A stretch of DNA of 25,712 nt from Clostridiales bacterium (GCA_031270585.1 JAISXK010000005.1:1-25712); one strand, 5' to 3'. Positions 1 to 9,210 are shown, numbered from the stretch's first letter. Program-made: numbers and translations. The notes: generated by a model not told the origin, from the sequence alone.

Positions 1-98
1 AAGTAATTACAAAATTCGATAAAATTATATTGAAAACAATCTTCCATCAACCCGAAAGGGTTGCGCGCTTACCGGCATACTACGTCCCTTCTTTCGCA

Positions 99-968
99 TT
101 ATCCCGCATAGGCGGTTCCCTTTCTCATATATTGGGCCGCGCCGGCCCCCGCCGCCGCGCCCTGCCACACGGCCTTTGCGATCTGCATCATGCCGCCGGT
201 ACAATCCCCTGCGGCATAAACGCCGGGGATTGTCGTTTGCATCTGTTCATCCACGGTTATGCTGTTGCCCTCAAGCCCGGCGCCAAGCTTGCGCGCCAGT
301 TCGACGCTGCCGGCCATCCCCTGCGCGATAAAGAGCCCTTCGACATCGACGCGGGTTCCGTCTTGTAATATGGCGGCCTTTAGCCTATCCCCGCCCGCAA
401 GCTCGTCGATTGGCGCCGTGTATACCGGCAGCGTGCCGGGCAGGCCCCGCATGGGCGCCTCTCCATTGGTGAGCAGCACCACGCTGCTTGCAAGCGGCTG
501 CAACGCCTGCACCTCATGCCATGCGTATTCGCAGCAGCCCAGCACGCCCACGGGCTTATTTTTATAGAAAAACCCGTCGCATATGGCGCAATAACTTACG
601 CCCGCCCCCTCAAAACCCGCAAGGCCCTTGATATCCCGCGCTTTGCGCGGCGCGCCCGTGGCCAGTATCACCGCACAGGCAGTATAAGCGCCCTTGTTCG
701 TTTTTATCTTAAATCCGTCGCCATATTCCAGCGTGGTAACTTCTTCCTCAAAAAAGGCGACGCCCAGTCTTTTGGCCTGGGCGACGCCGCGCGCCAACAG
801 CGCCCTGCCGTTGATGGGCTTGTCAAAGCCGTAGTAGTTTTCAATTTTTTTGGCTTTATCCAGCGCGCCGCTATCCTTTGCGATGATGGCGGTGGCAAAC
901 CCCGCCCTTGCCGTATACAGCGCCGCCGATATGCCTGCGGGCCCCCGCCCGATAACACAAATATCCAT
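99..968 (-). CDS. Thioredoxin reductase-like FAD/disulfide oxidoreductase lacking a canonical NADPH site
   Basis: A 289-residue flavoprotein of the thioredoxin reductase fold. The N-terminal FAD-binding motif GRGPAG is at residues 7-12, the redox-active CAIC (C127, C130) is followed by DG as in TrxB, and the C-terminal FAD motif AAGDC is present. Family members reduce thioredoxin-type disulfides in the cytosol. The second nucleotide-binding site looks degenerate: where TrxB has GGGxSA the sequence reads GCCEYA (144-149), and the HRR-type motif that contacts the NADPH 2'-phosphate is replaced by LLTNGEAP. This resembles the flavin-dependent, ferredoxin-linked thioredoxin reductases known from clostridia, so the electron donor may not be NADPH. 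The ATG start has a GGGAG ribosome-binding site 6 nt upstream. It appears to be a single-gene unit. The family is certain; the donor is inferred. Confidence 0.88.
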   Translation of the reverse strand: MDICVIGRGPAGISAALYTARAGFATAIIAKDSGALDKAKKIENYYGFDKPINGRALLARGVAQAKRLGVAFFEEEVTTLEYGDGFKIKTNKGAYTACAVILATGAPRKARDIKGLAGFEGAGVSYCAICDGFFYKNKPVGVLGCCEYAWHEVQALQPLASSVVLLTNGEAPMRGLPGTLPVYTAPIDELAGGDRLKAAILQDGTRVDVEGLFIAQGMAGSVELARKLGAGLEGNSITVDEQMQTTIPGVYAAGDCTGGMMQIAKAVWQGAAAGAGAAQYMRKGTAYAG

Positions 969-1397
969 ACGAAACTCCCGTCATATGCGTCTTTCATTAC
1001 AATTGCGGGCTTGAAGGGTAAAGCTCACACAGTAAGTATACGCAACTGCCGGCAATAGAATACGGCAATCGCGCCCTCACGGGCAAGCCCGGCGGCGGCA
1101 AAGGGCCATCAGCATGGTACGCCAATCTTAAAACCGTCTTACACGGCTTCATGCATGCAGTTAAAAAGGCGGCCTTACGCGAAGACGCTGCGGCAATATT
1201 GTAATTTTATGAAACAATATGGCGCTTTTACGAAAATGCACTTGCGTAATGCCCGGCTTCCTTTTAAACTTATTTATAGCCCATAAAGCCGCGCTCGTTC
1301 GCGGGAGGGGTTCGCGGCCCTTACGCGCGGCCTTCGCGGCCACGCCAAAAGGGATGCCAAAGAGTAAAGAGGGTTTTAAGAAAGGCTGACATACGGG
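969..1397. other. Gene-free stretch between divergent genes
   Basis: About 430 bases between the minus-strand flavoprotein and the plus-strand glycyl-radical-like gene. No reading frame here has family resemblance or a convincing ribosome-binding site. It presumably holds both promoters. The only plus-strand candidate seen is TTGCGT (1242-1247) and TAAACT (1265-1270) with a 17-nt spacer, which is weak. A short direct repeat TTCGCGGCC occurs at 1311-1319 and 1333-1341. No RNA gene or riboswitch was recognised. Confidence 0.5.
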
Positions 1398-3302
1398 ATG
1401 GTTGAACGCATCAGCAAGCTCAAGGAATATATATGCGACCGGAAGCACCATGTTTACCGCCAGCCCGCTATCGAAAACGCCGAGGCGCTCGCGATGGATT
1501 GGAAGCAGCAGGGTTTTTCCAACATGCAGCGCGCCGTGCGCCGCTTTACATGGATGACACGCAACGAACAAGCCGTGGTGCTGCCGCTGCAAAAGCTGGC
1601 GTTTATACGCACCGTGCCCGATCTGCCGCTTTTGTTTACCCGCGCCGAAATGCAGGTGCTATACAACAACTATTCCGTATTGGAACTGGGGCGCGTCTAT
1701 AACGTTACAGGCGATTATGGCAGGATTATTAAAGAGGGTTTACTTGGCAGAAAACGCGCCGCCGCCGCGCGTATGCGCGTGGCCGGCTCGGCTGCCTCGC
1801 GGGAATTTTTAGAGGCGGTCGGCGAATGTATTGACGCCATACTCGTATTGTGCGGCAATTACGCCATGCGCGCCGACGCCAGCGGCTTTGCCGATTTTTC
1901 GTATATATTGCGCCACGCCGTCGCAAACGGCGCCACCACGCTGCGCGAGGCGTTGCAGATTGTGCGCGTGATGCATTTTGCGCTCTGGTGCGCCGGCCAC
2001 GGCGATAACGCCCTCGGCCGCGTCGATCAGTACCTGCTGCCCTATTATGAGGCGGACAGAGAGCGCGGCGTCGCCAACGACGATGTGATCGAGCTTATGC
2101 AGGAATTTTTTCTCAGCACGCAATACGATGCCGACCTGTACCCGCGCGACCGCCGCAGCCAGACTATTACGCTTGGCGGTAAAACGGTATCGGGACGCAG
2201 CGGCTACAACGACCTGACGCTTTTGTGCCTGCTCGCCGCGCTCGACCTGCAACTGCCCACCCTTTCTATCACGTTGCGCGTCGCCGACAATATGCCGGGC
2301 GAATTGTATGATCTGGCGGCGTCGTTTACCGAAGTGGGCATGCCCGTGCCGCAGTTCGCGTCCGACAACGTGATCATACCCGGCCTTGCGGAATACGGCT
2401 ACGCGGTCAGCGACGCGCGCGATTACGCCATAGGCGCCTCATCCTCCATCGTGATACCCGACAAATCGCATGATATCACGGTCTCGGGCGTGGTTTCCAT
2501 GCCGAAAATTGTGCTGGACGTGGTGAGCCAGGATATTGAAAAATGCCGCAACTTCCCCATGCTGTTAAACATAATCGTCAAAGAAATAAAAGGCCGGCTG
2601 TTGCAGCTTGTAAAGCAGCAGCGCAAGCCCTTTTTTGAGCCCGCGCCGGTGTTATCCATACTGATGGGCGACTGCATTGAGCAGGGCCGCGATTTTGTCG
2701 GCGCCGCCGGGTACGCCAACAGCGCCATCTGTATAGGCGGCGTAGGCGCCGCAGCGGACGCGCTTGCCGCCATCAGGCAAACGGTTTACCTGGATCAAAG
2801 AATAAGCTGGAAAGAGCTTTTACGCGCGCTGGAAAACAATTTTATAGGGTTTGAATCCATACGGCAGCTTCTGCTCAACGCGCCCAAAACCGGCAATGAC
2901 GACGATTTTGCCGACGATATGCTGAAATTTATATTGCAAAGCTTCAGCGACGGCATACGCGGGCTGCTCAATGAGCGCGGGGGCGTGTTCCGCCCTGGGT
3001 TTGATATGGCGAACCTCGCGCTTACCGCGCCGCTGGGTGCCACCGCCGACGGCCGTTTTAAAAATGAACCCATCGACATGCACTATACGCCCAACACCGC
3101 CGCCATGCGGGCCGGCATAAGGGCTGCGGCGGTATCCTTCGCCAAGCCGGAATTGACCGGCATGGCGCTGGGCGGCCCGTTTGTGCTGCCCGTACCGCCC
3201 ATTATGAGGGCGGATGAGATTGCGCAACTGGTGAAATTGTTTTTCTCGCTGGGCGGGCACCAGATTGCGGTGGCGGTGGATGAGATGGTATATATAGGCT
3301 AG
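1398..3302 (+). CDS. Glycyl radical enzyme (pyruvate formate-lyase family) homologue, probably catalytically inactive
   Basis: A 634-residue protein resembling the PFL-like domain of glycyl radical enzymes. Family-like segments include HFALWCAGHGDNALGRVDQY, the DNVIIPGL...DARDYAIG region, and PLGATADGR near the C-terminus. Active members use a glycyl radical to generate a cysteine thiyl radical that cleaves C-C, C-O or C-N bonds. Here the position of the conserved thiyl cysteine (usually GCxEP) reads GASSS at residues 346-350, with no cysteine nearby. The protein also stops soon after the GGHQI segment, so the C-terminal domain with the RVxGY glycine is absent. None of the three frames after the stop restores it, and the next gene begins 15 nt later. 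No activating radical-SAM enzyme is in the window. The frame is intact over 634 codons, which argues for a maintained pseudoenzyme or binding protein rather than a decaying gene. The substrate is unknown. The start matches the family N-terminus; AAAGG lies about 12 nt upstream. Confidence 0.8.
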   Translation: MVERISKLKEYICDRKHHVYRQPAIENAEALAMDWKQQGFSNMQRAVRRFTWMTRNEQAVVLPLQKLAFIRTVPDLPLLFTRAEMQVLYNNYSVLELGRVYNVTGDYGRIIKEGLLGRKRAAAARMRVAGSAASREFLEAVGECIDAILVLCGNYAMRADASGFADFSYILRHAVANGATTLREALQIVRVMHFALWCAGHGDNALGRVDQYLLPYYEADRERGVANDDVIELMQEFFLSTQYDADLYPRDRRSQTITLGGKTVSGRSGYNDLTLLCLLAALDLQLPTLSITLRVADNMPGELYDLAASFTEVGMPVPQFASDNVIIPGLAEYGYAVSDARDYAIGASSSIVIPDKSHDITVSGVVSMPKIVLDVVSQDIEKCRNFPMLLNIIVKEIKGRLLQLVKQQRKPFFEPAPVLSILMGDCIEQGRDFVGAAGYANSAICIGGVGAAADALAAIRQTVYLDQRISWKELLRALENNFIGFESIRQLLLNAPKTGNDDDFADDMLKFILQSFSDGIRGLLNERGGVFRPGFDMANLALTAPLGATADGRFKNEPIDMHYTPNTAAMRAGIRAAAVSFAKPELTGMALGGPFVLPVPPIMRADEIAQLVKLFFSLGGHQIAVAVDEMVYIG

Positions 3303-3317
3303 CATGGATAAAATAAA

Positions 3318-4106
3318 ATGAAGGATAAAAAGCTTACGCATTCTTTATTGCTTATACGCATACCGCTGATACTCGCGGGCGCACTGCTCATTGCCGATAC
3401 GCTCTTTGTTTTTTGTATCAGCAACCTCAACCTGGGCGTGATTATACCCGCCATACTCGGTCTGCCGCTGTTGCTGCTGGGGCTTTTTTTGCCGGGCTTG
3501 ACGCAGGCGTCGCACTATAGCCTGTTTCGCGTGTTAAAAATAGTTCTTATAGCGGGTTACGCGCTTGTGATCGCGGCGTTTGGCGTTACATCCATCATCA
3601 TCAGCCATAACGCGAAACAAACCGTCCCGCGCGATCTTGACGTGATTATCGTGCTGGGCGCGTCCCTGCATGGAGAAACCCCCACCCGCATATTGACTGA
3701 GCGGCTGCTTACCGCCACGCAATACCTGCGTGAGAACCCGCGCACCGTCGCCATCGTATCCGGCGGCCAGGGCAGCGGCGAAGGCGTAACCGAAGCGGAC
3801 GCCATGGCGCGCTATCTCGCGGCGCACGGCATACCTGCGGCGCGCTGCATAAAAGAGGAGCGATCCGGCAGCACCCGTGAAAACTTTTTATACTCTTACG
3901 CCATCGTTCAAGAGCGCTTTGGCGAAGACGCCGCCATCGGTTACGTGACTACCGGCTTTCATATTTACCGGGCGGGACTCGTCGCCAAAAAGCAGGGTAT
4001 CGCCGCCTATGGTATCGCCGCGCGCGACAACCGGTATGTCCTGTTCAATAATTATCTGCGCGAAAGCGTGGCGCTTTGGCTGTATGCCGGTATGGGCGCC
4101 ATTTGA
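3318..4106 (+). CDS. YdcF/DUF218 family membrane protein
   Basis: A 262-residue protein with three predicted N-terminal membrane segments (about residues 11-31, 36-58 and 71-91) and a DUF218 (YdcF/SanA/ElyC-like) domain from about residue 103. That domain carries DVIIVLGASL, the SGGQGSGE loop, an acidic TEADAM segment, and the STRENFLYS motif. Members of the family are linked to envelope or peptidoglycan precursor functions in some bacteria, but the biochemical activity is generally unknown. The gene starts 15 nt after the glycyl-radical-like gene and has no strong ribosome-binding site of its own, so co-transcription and translational coupling are likely. No functional link between the two is evident from sequence. 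Confidence 0.87.
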   Translation: MKDKKLTHSLLLIRIPLILAGALLIADTLFVFCISNLNLGVIIPAILGLPLLLLGLFLPGLTQASHYSLFRVLKIVLIAGYALVIAAFGVTSIIISHNAKQTVPRDLDVIIVLGASLHGETPTRILTERLLTATQYLRENPRTVAIVSGGQGSGEGVTEADAMARYLAAHGIPAARCIKEERSGSTRENFLYSYAIVQERFGEDAAIGYVTTGFHIYRAGLVAKKQGIAAYGIAARDNRYVLFNNYLRESVALWLYAGMGAI

Positions 4107-4231
4107 TTGGCGGGCAAAATTGCATGCGGGCGAAAAACGCGTCCATAACCAACGTTTTTCTTCGCCCGGCAACAGGCAAAAGCACGGATTGTGCACGGTT
4201 TTTTTAACGCAAATGAAAGGGGGAGGCACGC

Positions 4232-5203
4232 GTGGCCATACTCGTAACGGGGGGCGGCGGCTATATAGGCAGCCATTGCGTAAAGCGGCTTTTGCTGGAT
4301 GGCGAAGATGTTGTGGTGATAGACGACCTTTCCACCGGCTATCGCGACGCCATCGCCGGCGGGCGCTTTTATGAAGGGGATCTGGCCTGCGGCGCTTTTA
4401 CGCGGGATGTGTTTGAAAAAGAGAATATCGAGGCGGTCATACACTTCGCCGCGTTCTCGCTCGTAGGCGAAAGCTATACGAATCCCGGCAAATATTTTCG
4501 CAACAACATCGGGGCGGGCCTTACGCTGATGGACGCCATGGCGGCTTGCGGGTGCAAATACCTTGTATTTTCATCCACCGCCGCGACCTACGGCGAGCCC
4601 TGCCATATACCCATAAGCGAAGACGACCCCCAGCGGCCCACGAACCCCTACGGCGAAAGCAAGCTCGCCATGGAGCGCATCATGCGCTGGTACGCGTTGG
4701 CGCATGGCCTGCGCTTTTGCCCGTTGCGCTATTTCAATGTGGCCGGCGCCTGGCCCGACGGCAGCATAGGCGAACGCCATTCGCCCGAAACGCATCTGGT
4801 GCCGCTGATGCTGCAAACGGCGCTGAAACTTCACCCGCGCGTCACCATATACGGCGATGATTATGATACGCCCGACGGCACGTGCATACGCGACTACATC
4901 CACGTATGCGATCTTGTGGACGGCCACGTAAAAGCGCTAAGCTATCTTGTTAACGGCGGCGAGTGCACCCCTTTTAACCTGGGCATAGGCAGAGGGTTTT
5001 CGGTGCTTGAAATGATCGACGCCGCAAAAGAGGTGACGGGGCTATCCATACCCGTAACGAAGGGGCCGCGAAGGCCGGGCGATCCTTCCATACTGGTTGC
5101 CTGCGGGCAAAAGGCTATGGATACGCTGGACTGGAAGCCGCGCTATACGGAACCCAGGGCCATCATTGCCGACGCGTGGCGCTGGCATAGCCGGCAAAGG
5201 TAA
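4232..5203 (+). CDS. galE: UDP-glucose 4-epimerase
   Basis: A 323-residue short-chain dehydrogenase of the GalE family, which interconverts UDP-glucose and UDP-galactose with bound NAD+ in the Leloir pathway and supplies sugars for envelope polysaccharides. The N-terminal Rossmann motif GGGGYIG is at residues 7-13, and DDLSTG follows as the typical second-strand segment. The SST region precedes the catalytic Y140xxxK144 pair (YGESK), and the GalE signature CIRDYIHVCDL is present. Length is close to the usual 320-340. The start is GTG, chosen because AAAGGGGGAGG lies 6 nt upstream and the Rossmann strand begins at once. It is probably a separate unit from the YdcF gene, 125 nt upstream. UDP-N-acetylglucosamine epimerase activity cannot be excluded. 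Confidence 0.93.
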   Translation: MAILVTGGGGYIGSHCVKRLLLDGEDVVVIDDLSTGYRDAIAGGRFYEGDLACGAFTRDVFEKENIEAVIHFAAFSLVGESYTNPGKYFRNNIGAGLTLMDAMAACGCKYLVFSSTAATYGEPCHIPISEDDPQRPTNPYGESKLAMERIMRWYALAHGLRFCPLRYFNVAGAWPDGSIGERHSPETHLVPLMLQTALKLHPRVTIYGDDYDTPDGTCIRDYIHVCDLVDGHVKALSYLVNGGECTPFNLGIGRGFSVLEMIDAAKEVTGLSIPVTKGPRRPGDPSILVACGQKAMDTLDWKPRYTEPRAIIADAWRWHSRQR

Positions 5204-5309
5204 AAATCTGCTATCAAAAACAGGCTTCCTGCCGCTCATACGTTCTTACTTCTACGCATGCCGCATATGTATGTAGTATTCAGACGCAACATGTGAAGGA
5301 GGCCCCGGC

Positions 5310-6788
5310 ATGGACAAAATGGAGCTGTACCAGGATATCGCGAAACGGACGCAGGGTGATATTTATATCGGCGTGGTGGGCCCTGTGCGCACGGGAAAAT
5401 CAACGTTTATCAAACGCTTTATTGATTTGCTCGTATTGCCGGGCATTGAAAACGAGCATGTGCGCGCGCGCGTCGCGGATGAACTGCCGCAAAGCGGCGC
5501 CGGCAAAACCATCATGACCACACAGCCGCGGTTCGTGCCCAATGAGGCTATCAGGCTGGAGCTTGGCGAAAACGCCGCGTGCAACGTGCGCCTGGTGGAC
5601 TGCGTGGGCTATTGGGTGCCCGGCGCGATAGGCCATATGGAGGGAGAGACGCCGCGCATGGTGCGTACCCCTTGGTTTGATCACGAGATACCCTTTGAAG
5701 ACGCCGCAGAACTTGGCACAGGCAAGGTGATCAAGGATCATTCCACCATAGGCATTGTGATGACCACCGACGGCAGCATCACCGACCTGCCCCGCGAAAG
5801 CTATCCGGAGGCGGAAGAGCGCGTGATACGGGAACTAAAAGAGACAGGCAAACCCTTTGTGATCGTGCTCAACAGCACCGACCCCGGCAGCGCGCGCTGC
5901 CGGCTTATACGCGAAGAGCTTATGGAAAAGTATGGCGTGAGCGTGGTGGCCCTGGATACGCTCAACATGAGCGGAGAAGCCGCAGCCGACCTGCTGGAGC
6001 ATGTGCTGATGGAGTTTCCGCTTTCGCTGCTGCATATACAATTGCCGGGCTACCTGATGCAGCTTGACCCCGGCCACTGGCTCTTGCAGCGGGTGTTAGC
6101 GCCCGTGAAGGAAGCCGCCCCGCGACTGTCGCGCATGCGCGATTACGCTATGCTGCGTGACGCCCTTGCCGGGCTGGAGGATTTTGCGCCTGCCCGCGTC
6201 GATTTGCTGGAACTGGGTACCGGCAAGGTTGCCTTAACGCTTGAACCTGCGGAGGGCATGTTTTATCGCATACTCAGCGAGCAAACCGGCTATGAAATCA
6301 CCGACGATTTTGATCTCTTCAGCGCGCTCAAAAGCTTTTCGCTGGCCAAGCGCGCGTATGACAGGATATCCGGCGCGCTGGACGCCGCGCAAACCCTGGG
6401 CTACGGCATGGTGCCTCCCGCCATGGATGAAATGGCGCTGGAGGATCCGGAGATTGTGCAGCAGGGCAACAGGTTTGGCGTGCGGTTGCGCGCCAACGCC
6501 TCCGCCATGCAGATATTCCGCATTGATATGCACACCGAAATCAACCCCATTGTGGGCAGCGCGGAACAATCCGAAGCGCTGGTGCAATATTTGATGGAAA
6601 CATTTGAGCAAAACCCCGGCGCCATATGGCAGACGAATATATTCGGCAAGCCGCTTTATGATTTGGTGCGCGACAACATGTCGGGCAAGGTGAGCCGCAT
6701 GCCCGATAACGTGCAGGAAAAACTACAGCGCACGCTGCAGCGCATTGTAAACGACGGGTGTAACGGGTTGATCTGCATAATATTATAG
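5310..6788 (+). CDS. spoIVA: Stage IV sporulation protein A, spore coat morphogenetic ATPase
   Basis: A 492-residue SpoIVA. In sporulating Firmicutes this mother-cell protein polymerises on the forespore surface using ATP and forms the basement layer for the spore coat; it is also needed for cortex formation. The Walker A motif GPVRTGKST is at residues 24-32 with lysine 30, the same position as in the B. subtilis protein. The conserved LVDCVGYWVPGAIGH segment, the VLNSTDP motif and the C-terminal NDGCNGLICIIL tail are all present, and the length matches the family. GAAGGAGG is 7 nt before the ATG. Expression from sigma-E is expected from the family, but no convincing sigma-E promoter could be picked out in the 106 nt upstream. 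Confidence 0.97.
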   Translation: MDKMELYQDIAKRTQGDIYIGVVGPVRTGKSTFIKRFIDLLVLPGIENEHVRARVADELPQSGAGKTIMTTQPRFVPNEAIRLELGENAACNVRLVDCVGYWVPGAIGHMEGETPRMVRTPWFDHEIPFEDAAELGTGKVIKDHSTIGIVMTTDGSITDLPRESYPEAEERVIRELKETGKPFVIVLNSTDPGSARCRLIREELMEKYGVSVVALDTLNMSGEAAADLLEHVLMEFPLSLLHIQLPGYLMQLDPGHWLLQRVLAPVKEAAPRLSRMRDYAMLRDALAGLEDFAPARVDLLELGTGKVALTLEPAEGMFYRILSEQTGYEITDDFDLFSALKSFSLAKRAYDRISGALDAAQTLGYGMVPPAMDEMALEDPEIVQQGNRFGVRLRANASAMQIFRIDMHTEINPIVGSAEQSEALVQYLMETFEQNPGAIWQTNIFGKPLYDLVRDNMSGKVSRMPDNVQEKLQRTLQRIVNDGCNGLICIIL

Positions 6789-6828
6789 AAGCCGCACAAA
6801 AGGCGACGCGGCCCTCTTCCGGCGCGGC

Positions 6829-7506
6829 CTAATCCTGTGCCGCGCCCTGCCCGGTCTCCAATACGCGCCCCGTCAGGTGCAGATAAAACGCGCTTTCGGC
6901 GGTTTTTATATACGGCGTCAGCCACAGCAAGCCTATACCGCATGTAAGCGCGCTCAACAGCACCCAACCGATAAACGACAGCTCTAAACAAAACAGCCTG
7001 CCGCAATTGCCCCTCATCAGCCGTTTGCTCTCATCCATGGCCTCGCGTATGCCCATACCGGGATGCTCCGCCATTAAATAGGACGCCATGGCGTAACGCA
7101 GCGACGCGATAATACCCGGCACGACCAAAAGCAGCGACCATAAAAAAACAAACAGCGCCCTAAAGCAGCTCAGTCCCAGCGCCTTGCCCAGAATGTTGAA
7201 TCTGTCAAACAAGGACGCGACCGCAGGCTCGGGCATGTCGCGCAGCACCTTGCGGCAGAACACCGTGTTCACGCCCAATTCTACCGCGCCGCTGATGACG
7301 AATATGGCCACGCCAAACAGCGCCACAAACCCCATAAAAGGGAAAAAGGCGATAGATTCCCTAAAGCGCGACATTATGATGGTGTCGGGTGTCAGGGCGC
7401 CGTCTCCCAACAGCGCGGCAATAAAGCAAATAAGCACCGCCGTGCCCCAATATCCCGCAAGGGATTGGCGGGCAAGCGCTCTAAAATCATATGCTCTGGG
7501 TTCCAT
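6829..7506 (-). CDS. DUF975 family integral membrane protein
   Basis: A protein of about 225 residues with several hydrophobic segments, matching the DUF975 family common in Firmicutes. Recognisable parts are the N-terminal RALARQSLAGYWGTAVLI, the LLVVPGIIASLRYAMASYLMAEHP segment, and the following IREAMDESKRLMRGN. The function of the family is not established. The ATG at 7506 is preferred over a TTG eight codons upstream because AGGAGG sits 10 nt before the ATG and overlaps the codons of the longer version. The gene is convergent with spoIVA (40 nt between stops) and divergent from cysS. Confidence 0.87.
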   Translation of the reverse strand: MEPRAYDFRALARQSLAGYWGTAVLICFIAALLGDGALTPDTIIMSRFRESIAFFPFMGFVALFGVAIFVISGAVELGVNTVFCRKVLRDMPEPAVASLFDRFNILGKALGLSCFRALFVFLWSLLLVVPGIIASLRYAMASYLMAEHPGMGIREAMDESKRLMRGNCGRLFCLELSFIGWVLLSALTCGIGLLWLTPYIKTAESAFYLHLTGRVLETGQGAAQD

Positions 7507-7669
7507 ACCGCAACTTCCTCCTGTTTTCAATCGATCAAGCCGGACGAATCCCTCCGCTCACAGCCATTTTATCACACGCGCGCATGCATGGCAACCCGCC
7601 GCATTGCCGCCCGGCCGCCGGCAAAATCCATACGGCCGCAGTTGCGTGGCCGCGCCGTCTTTCGCGCCC

Positions 7670-7699
7670 TTGACAAACGGGCGCCGCATACAATACTAT
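7670..7699 (+). promoter_or_regulatory. Probable sigma-A promoter of cysS
   Basis: A perfect -35 box TTGACA at 7670-7675 is followed either by AATACT at 7692-7697 (16-nt spacer) or TACTAT at 7694-7699 (18-nt spacer). The start codon is about 43 nt after the -10, so the leader is short. It has no room for a T-box riboswitch, which often controls aminoacyl-tRNA synthetase genes in Firmicutes. Confidence 0.6.
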
Positions 7700-7741
7700 T
7701 TCAACAAGATAACAACGCCCAGCATCTTTAAGGAGAGCAGT

Positions 7742-9133
7742 ATGCAGATTTATAATACGCTAAGGCGCAAAAAGGAAGAACTGATACCCATTGAGCCGGG
7801 CCGCGTAAAAATATACGCCTGCGGCCCCACGGTGTATAACTACTTTCATATCGGCAACGCAAGGCCGTTTATTGTCTTTGATACATTGCGCAGGTATTTG
7901 GAATACTGCGGCTACAAGGTTACCTTTGTGCAGAACTTTACCGATATCGATGATAAGATGATTCGCCGCGCCAACGAAGAGGGCGTCACCGTACAGGAGC
8001 TTGGCGAAAGATTCATAGCGGAATACTATACAGACGCCGACGCGCTGGGCATCAGGCGCGCGACGCATAACCCACGCGCCACCGGGCATATGGGCGACAT
8101 CATCAGGCTTACGCAAACTTTGATAGATAACGGCCACGCCTATGCCACCGCAAATGGCGACGTATACTTCGGCGTGCGCAGCTATCCCGATTACGGCAAG
8201 CTTTCCGGCCAAAGCATAGATGATTTGGACAGCGGCGCGCGCATAGACCCCGCCGAGCAAAAGCGCGACCCGTTGGATTTCGCGCTGTGGAAGGGCCAAA
8301 AGCCCGGCGAGCCCGCCTGGGATAGCCCCTGGGGCAAGGGCCGGCCGGGCTGGCATAACGAATGTTCCGCCATGAGCATGGGCCTGTTGGGCGAAACCTT
8401 CGACATCCACGCCGGCGGGCAGGATTTGATATTCCCCCACCACGAAAACGAAATAGCCCAAAGCGAAGCCGCCACCGGCAAGCCCTTTGCGCGCTATTGG
8501 ATGCACAACGGCTATATCAACGTGAACAACCAAAAGATGAGCAAGAGTCTCGACAACTTTTTTACCGTGCGCGATATCTCCAAAGAATACGACCTTATAG
8601 CCGTGCGCCTTTTTATGCTGGGCGCGCATTACAAAAGCCCCATCAACTTCTCGCGGGATCTGTTGGATCAGGCGGAAGCCGCGCTCGCGCGGCTGCGCAC
8701 CGCCGCCGAAAGGCTTGGCGAGCTCGTGCCCGTAAGCGAAAGTATGCCCGGCGACGACAAGATTATGGCGGAGCTTTCCGCCTGCAAAGAACGCTTTTGC
8801 GCGGCCATGGACGACGATTTGAACACCGCCGACGCGCTGGGCGTGCTCTTTGATCTGGCCCGCGCCTGCAATACGCTTGCGGGCAAGCCCCACGGCGCGC
8901 TTGCCATAAACGCCGCGCAAAGTCTCTACCACGAGCTTGCGGGCGTATTGGGCCTGCCGCTCAACAAAAAGGAAGACGCTATCCCCGAAGATGTGCTGGC
9001 GCTGCACGAAGAGCGCCTGGCCGCGCGCGCCAGGAAGGACTGGGCCCGCGCCGATACGTTGCGCGACGCCTTAAAGGGGAAGGGCTATGTGGTGGAGGAC
9101 GGCAAGCAGGGCGCGAAATTGAAGAAGATTTAA
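7742..9133 (+). CDS. cysS: Cysteinyl-tRNA synthetase
   Basis: A 463-residue class I aminoacyl-tRNA synthetase that charges tRNA-Cys. It shows CGPTVYN at residues 27-33 (first zinc ligand C27), the HIGN version of the HIGH motif at 36-39, the GWHNECSAM zinc/substrate segment, HHENEIAQSEA, and KMSKS at 265-269. The C-terminal helical and anticodon-binding part ends in the typical ADTLRDALKGKGYVVEDGKQG. Length is normal for the bacterial enzyme. The ATG at 7742 has AAGGAG 6 nt upstream; longer readings have no family resemblance before this point. It is transcribed alone as far as can be seen, convergent with spoIIP. Confidence 0.97.
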   Translation: MQIYNTLRRKKEELIPIEPGRVKIYACGPTVYNYFHIGNARPFIVFDTLRRYLEYCGYKVTFVQNFTDIDDKMIRRANEEGVTVQELGERFIAEYYTDADALGIRRATHNPRATGHMGDIIRLTQTLIDNGHAYATANGDVYFGVRSYPDYGKLSGQSIDDLDSGARIDPAEQKRDPLDFALWKGQKPGEPAWDSPWGKGRPGWHNECSAMSMGLLGETFDIHAGGQDLIFPHHENEIAQSEAATGKPFARYWMHNGYINVNNQKMSKSLDNFFTVRDISKEYDLIAVRLFMLGAHYKSPINFSRDLLDQAEAALARLRTAAERLGELVPVSESMPGDDKIMAELSACKERFCAAMDDDLNTADALGVLFDLARACNTLAGKPHGALAINAAQSLYHELAGVLGLPLNKKEDAIPEDVLALHEERLAARARKDWARADTLRDALKGKGYVVEDGKQGAKLKKI

Positions 9134-9210
9134 AGGCGCCGGGGTATTTATCAACATGGATTAAAACAGATTGAATAAGTGTTTCAAATATTAAGAAAAT
9201 ATAAACCGGA

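Noticed and set aside
49..62. AACCC-GAAA-GGGTT hairpin downstream of the first gene.
   Set aside because: The 5-bp stem is short and no clear T-run follows on the minus strand, so it is not called as a terminator.
3303..3400. Frameshifted remnant of the glycyl radical domain after the stop at 3302.
   Set aside because: No frame encodes an RVxGY-like motif, and the YdcF-type gene starts 15 nt later with its own N-terminus.
5236..5272. CATA-type elements before spoIVA that could be a sigma-E promoter.
   Set aside because: The two boxes are too far apart (about 22 nt) and no proper -35 lies at the expected distance.
7531..7741. Space before cysS examined for a T-box riboswitch.
   Set aside because: The promoter lies only about 45 nt before the start codon and no T-box sequence or terminator stem is present.
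7760..9007. Long minus-strand open frame opposite cysS.
   Set aside because: It is a GC-rich shadow of cysS with no family resemblance. Similar frames opposite 12018-13361 and 23428-24681 were rejected for the same reason.
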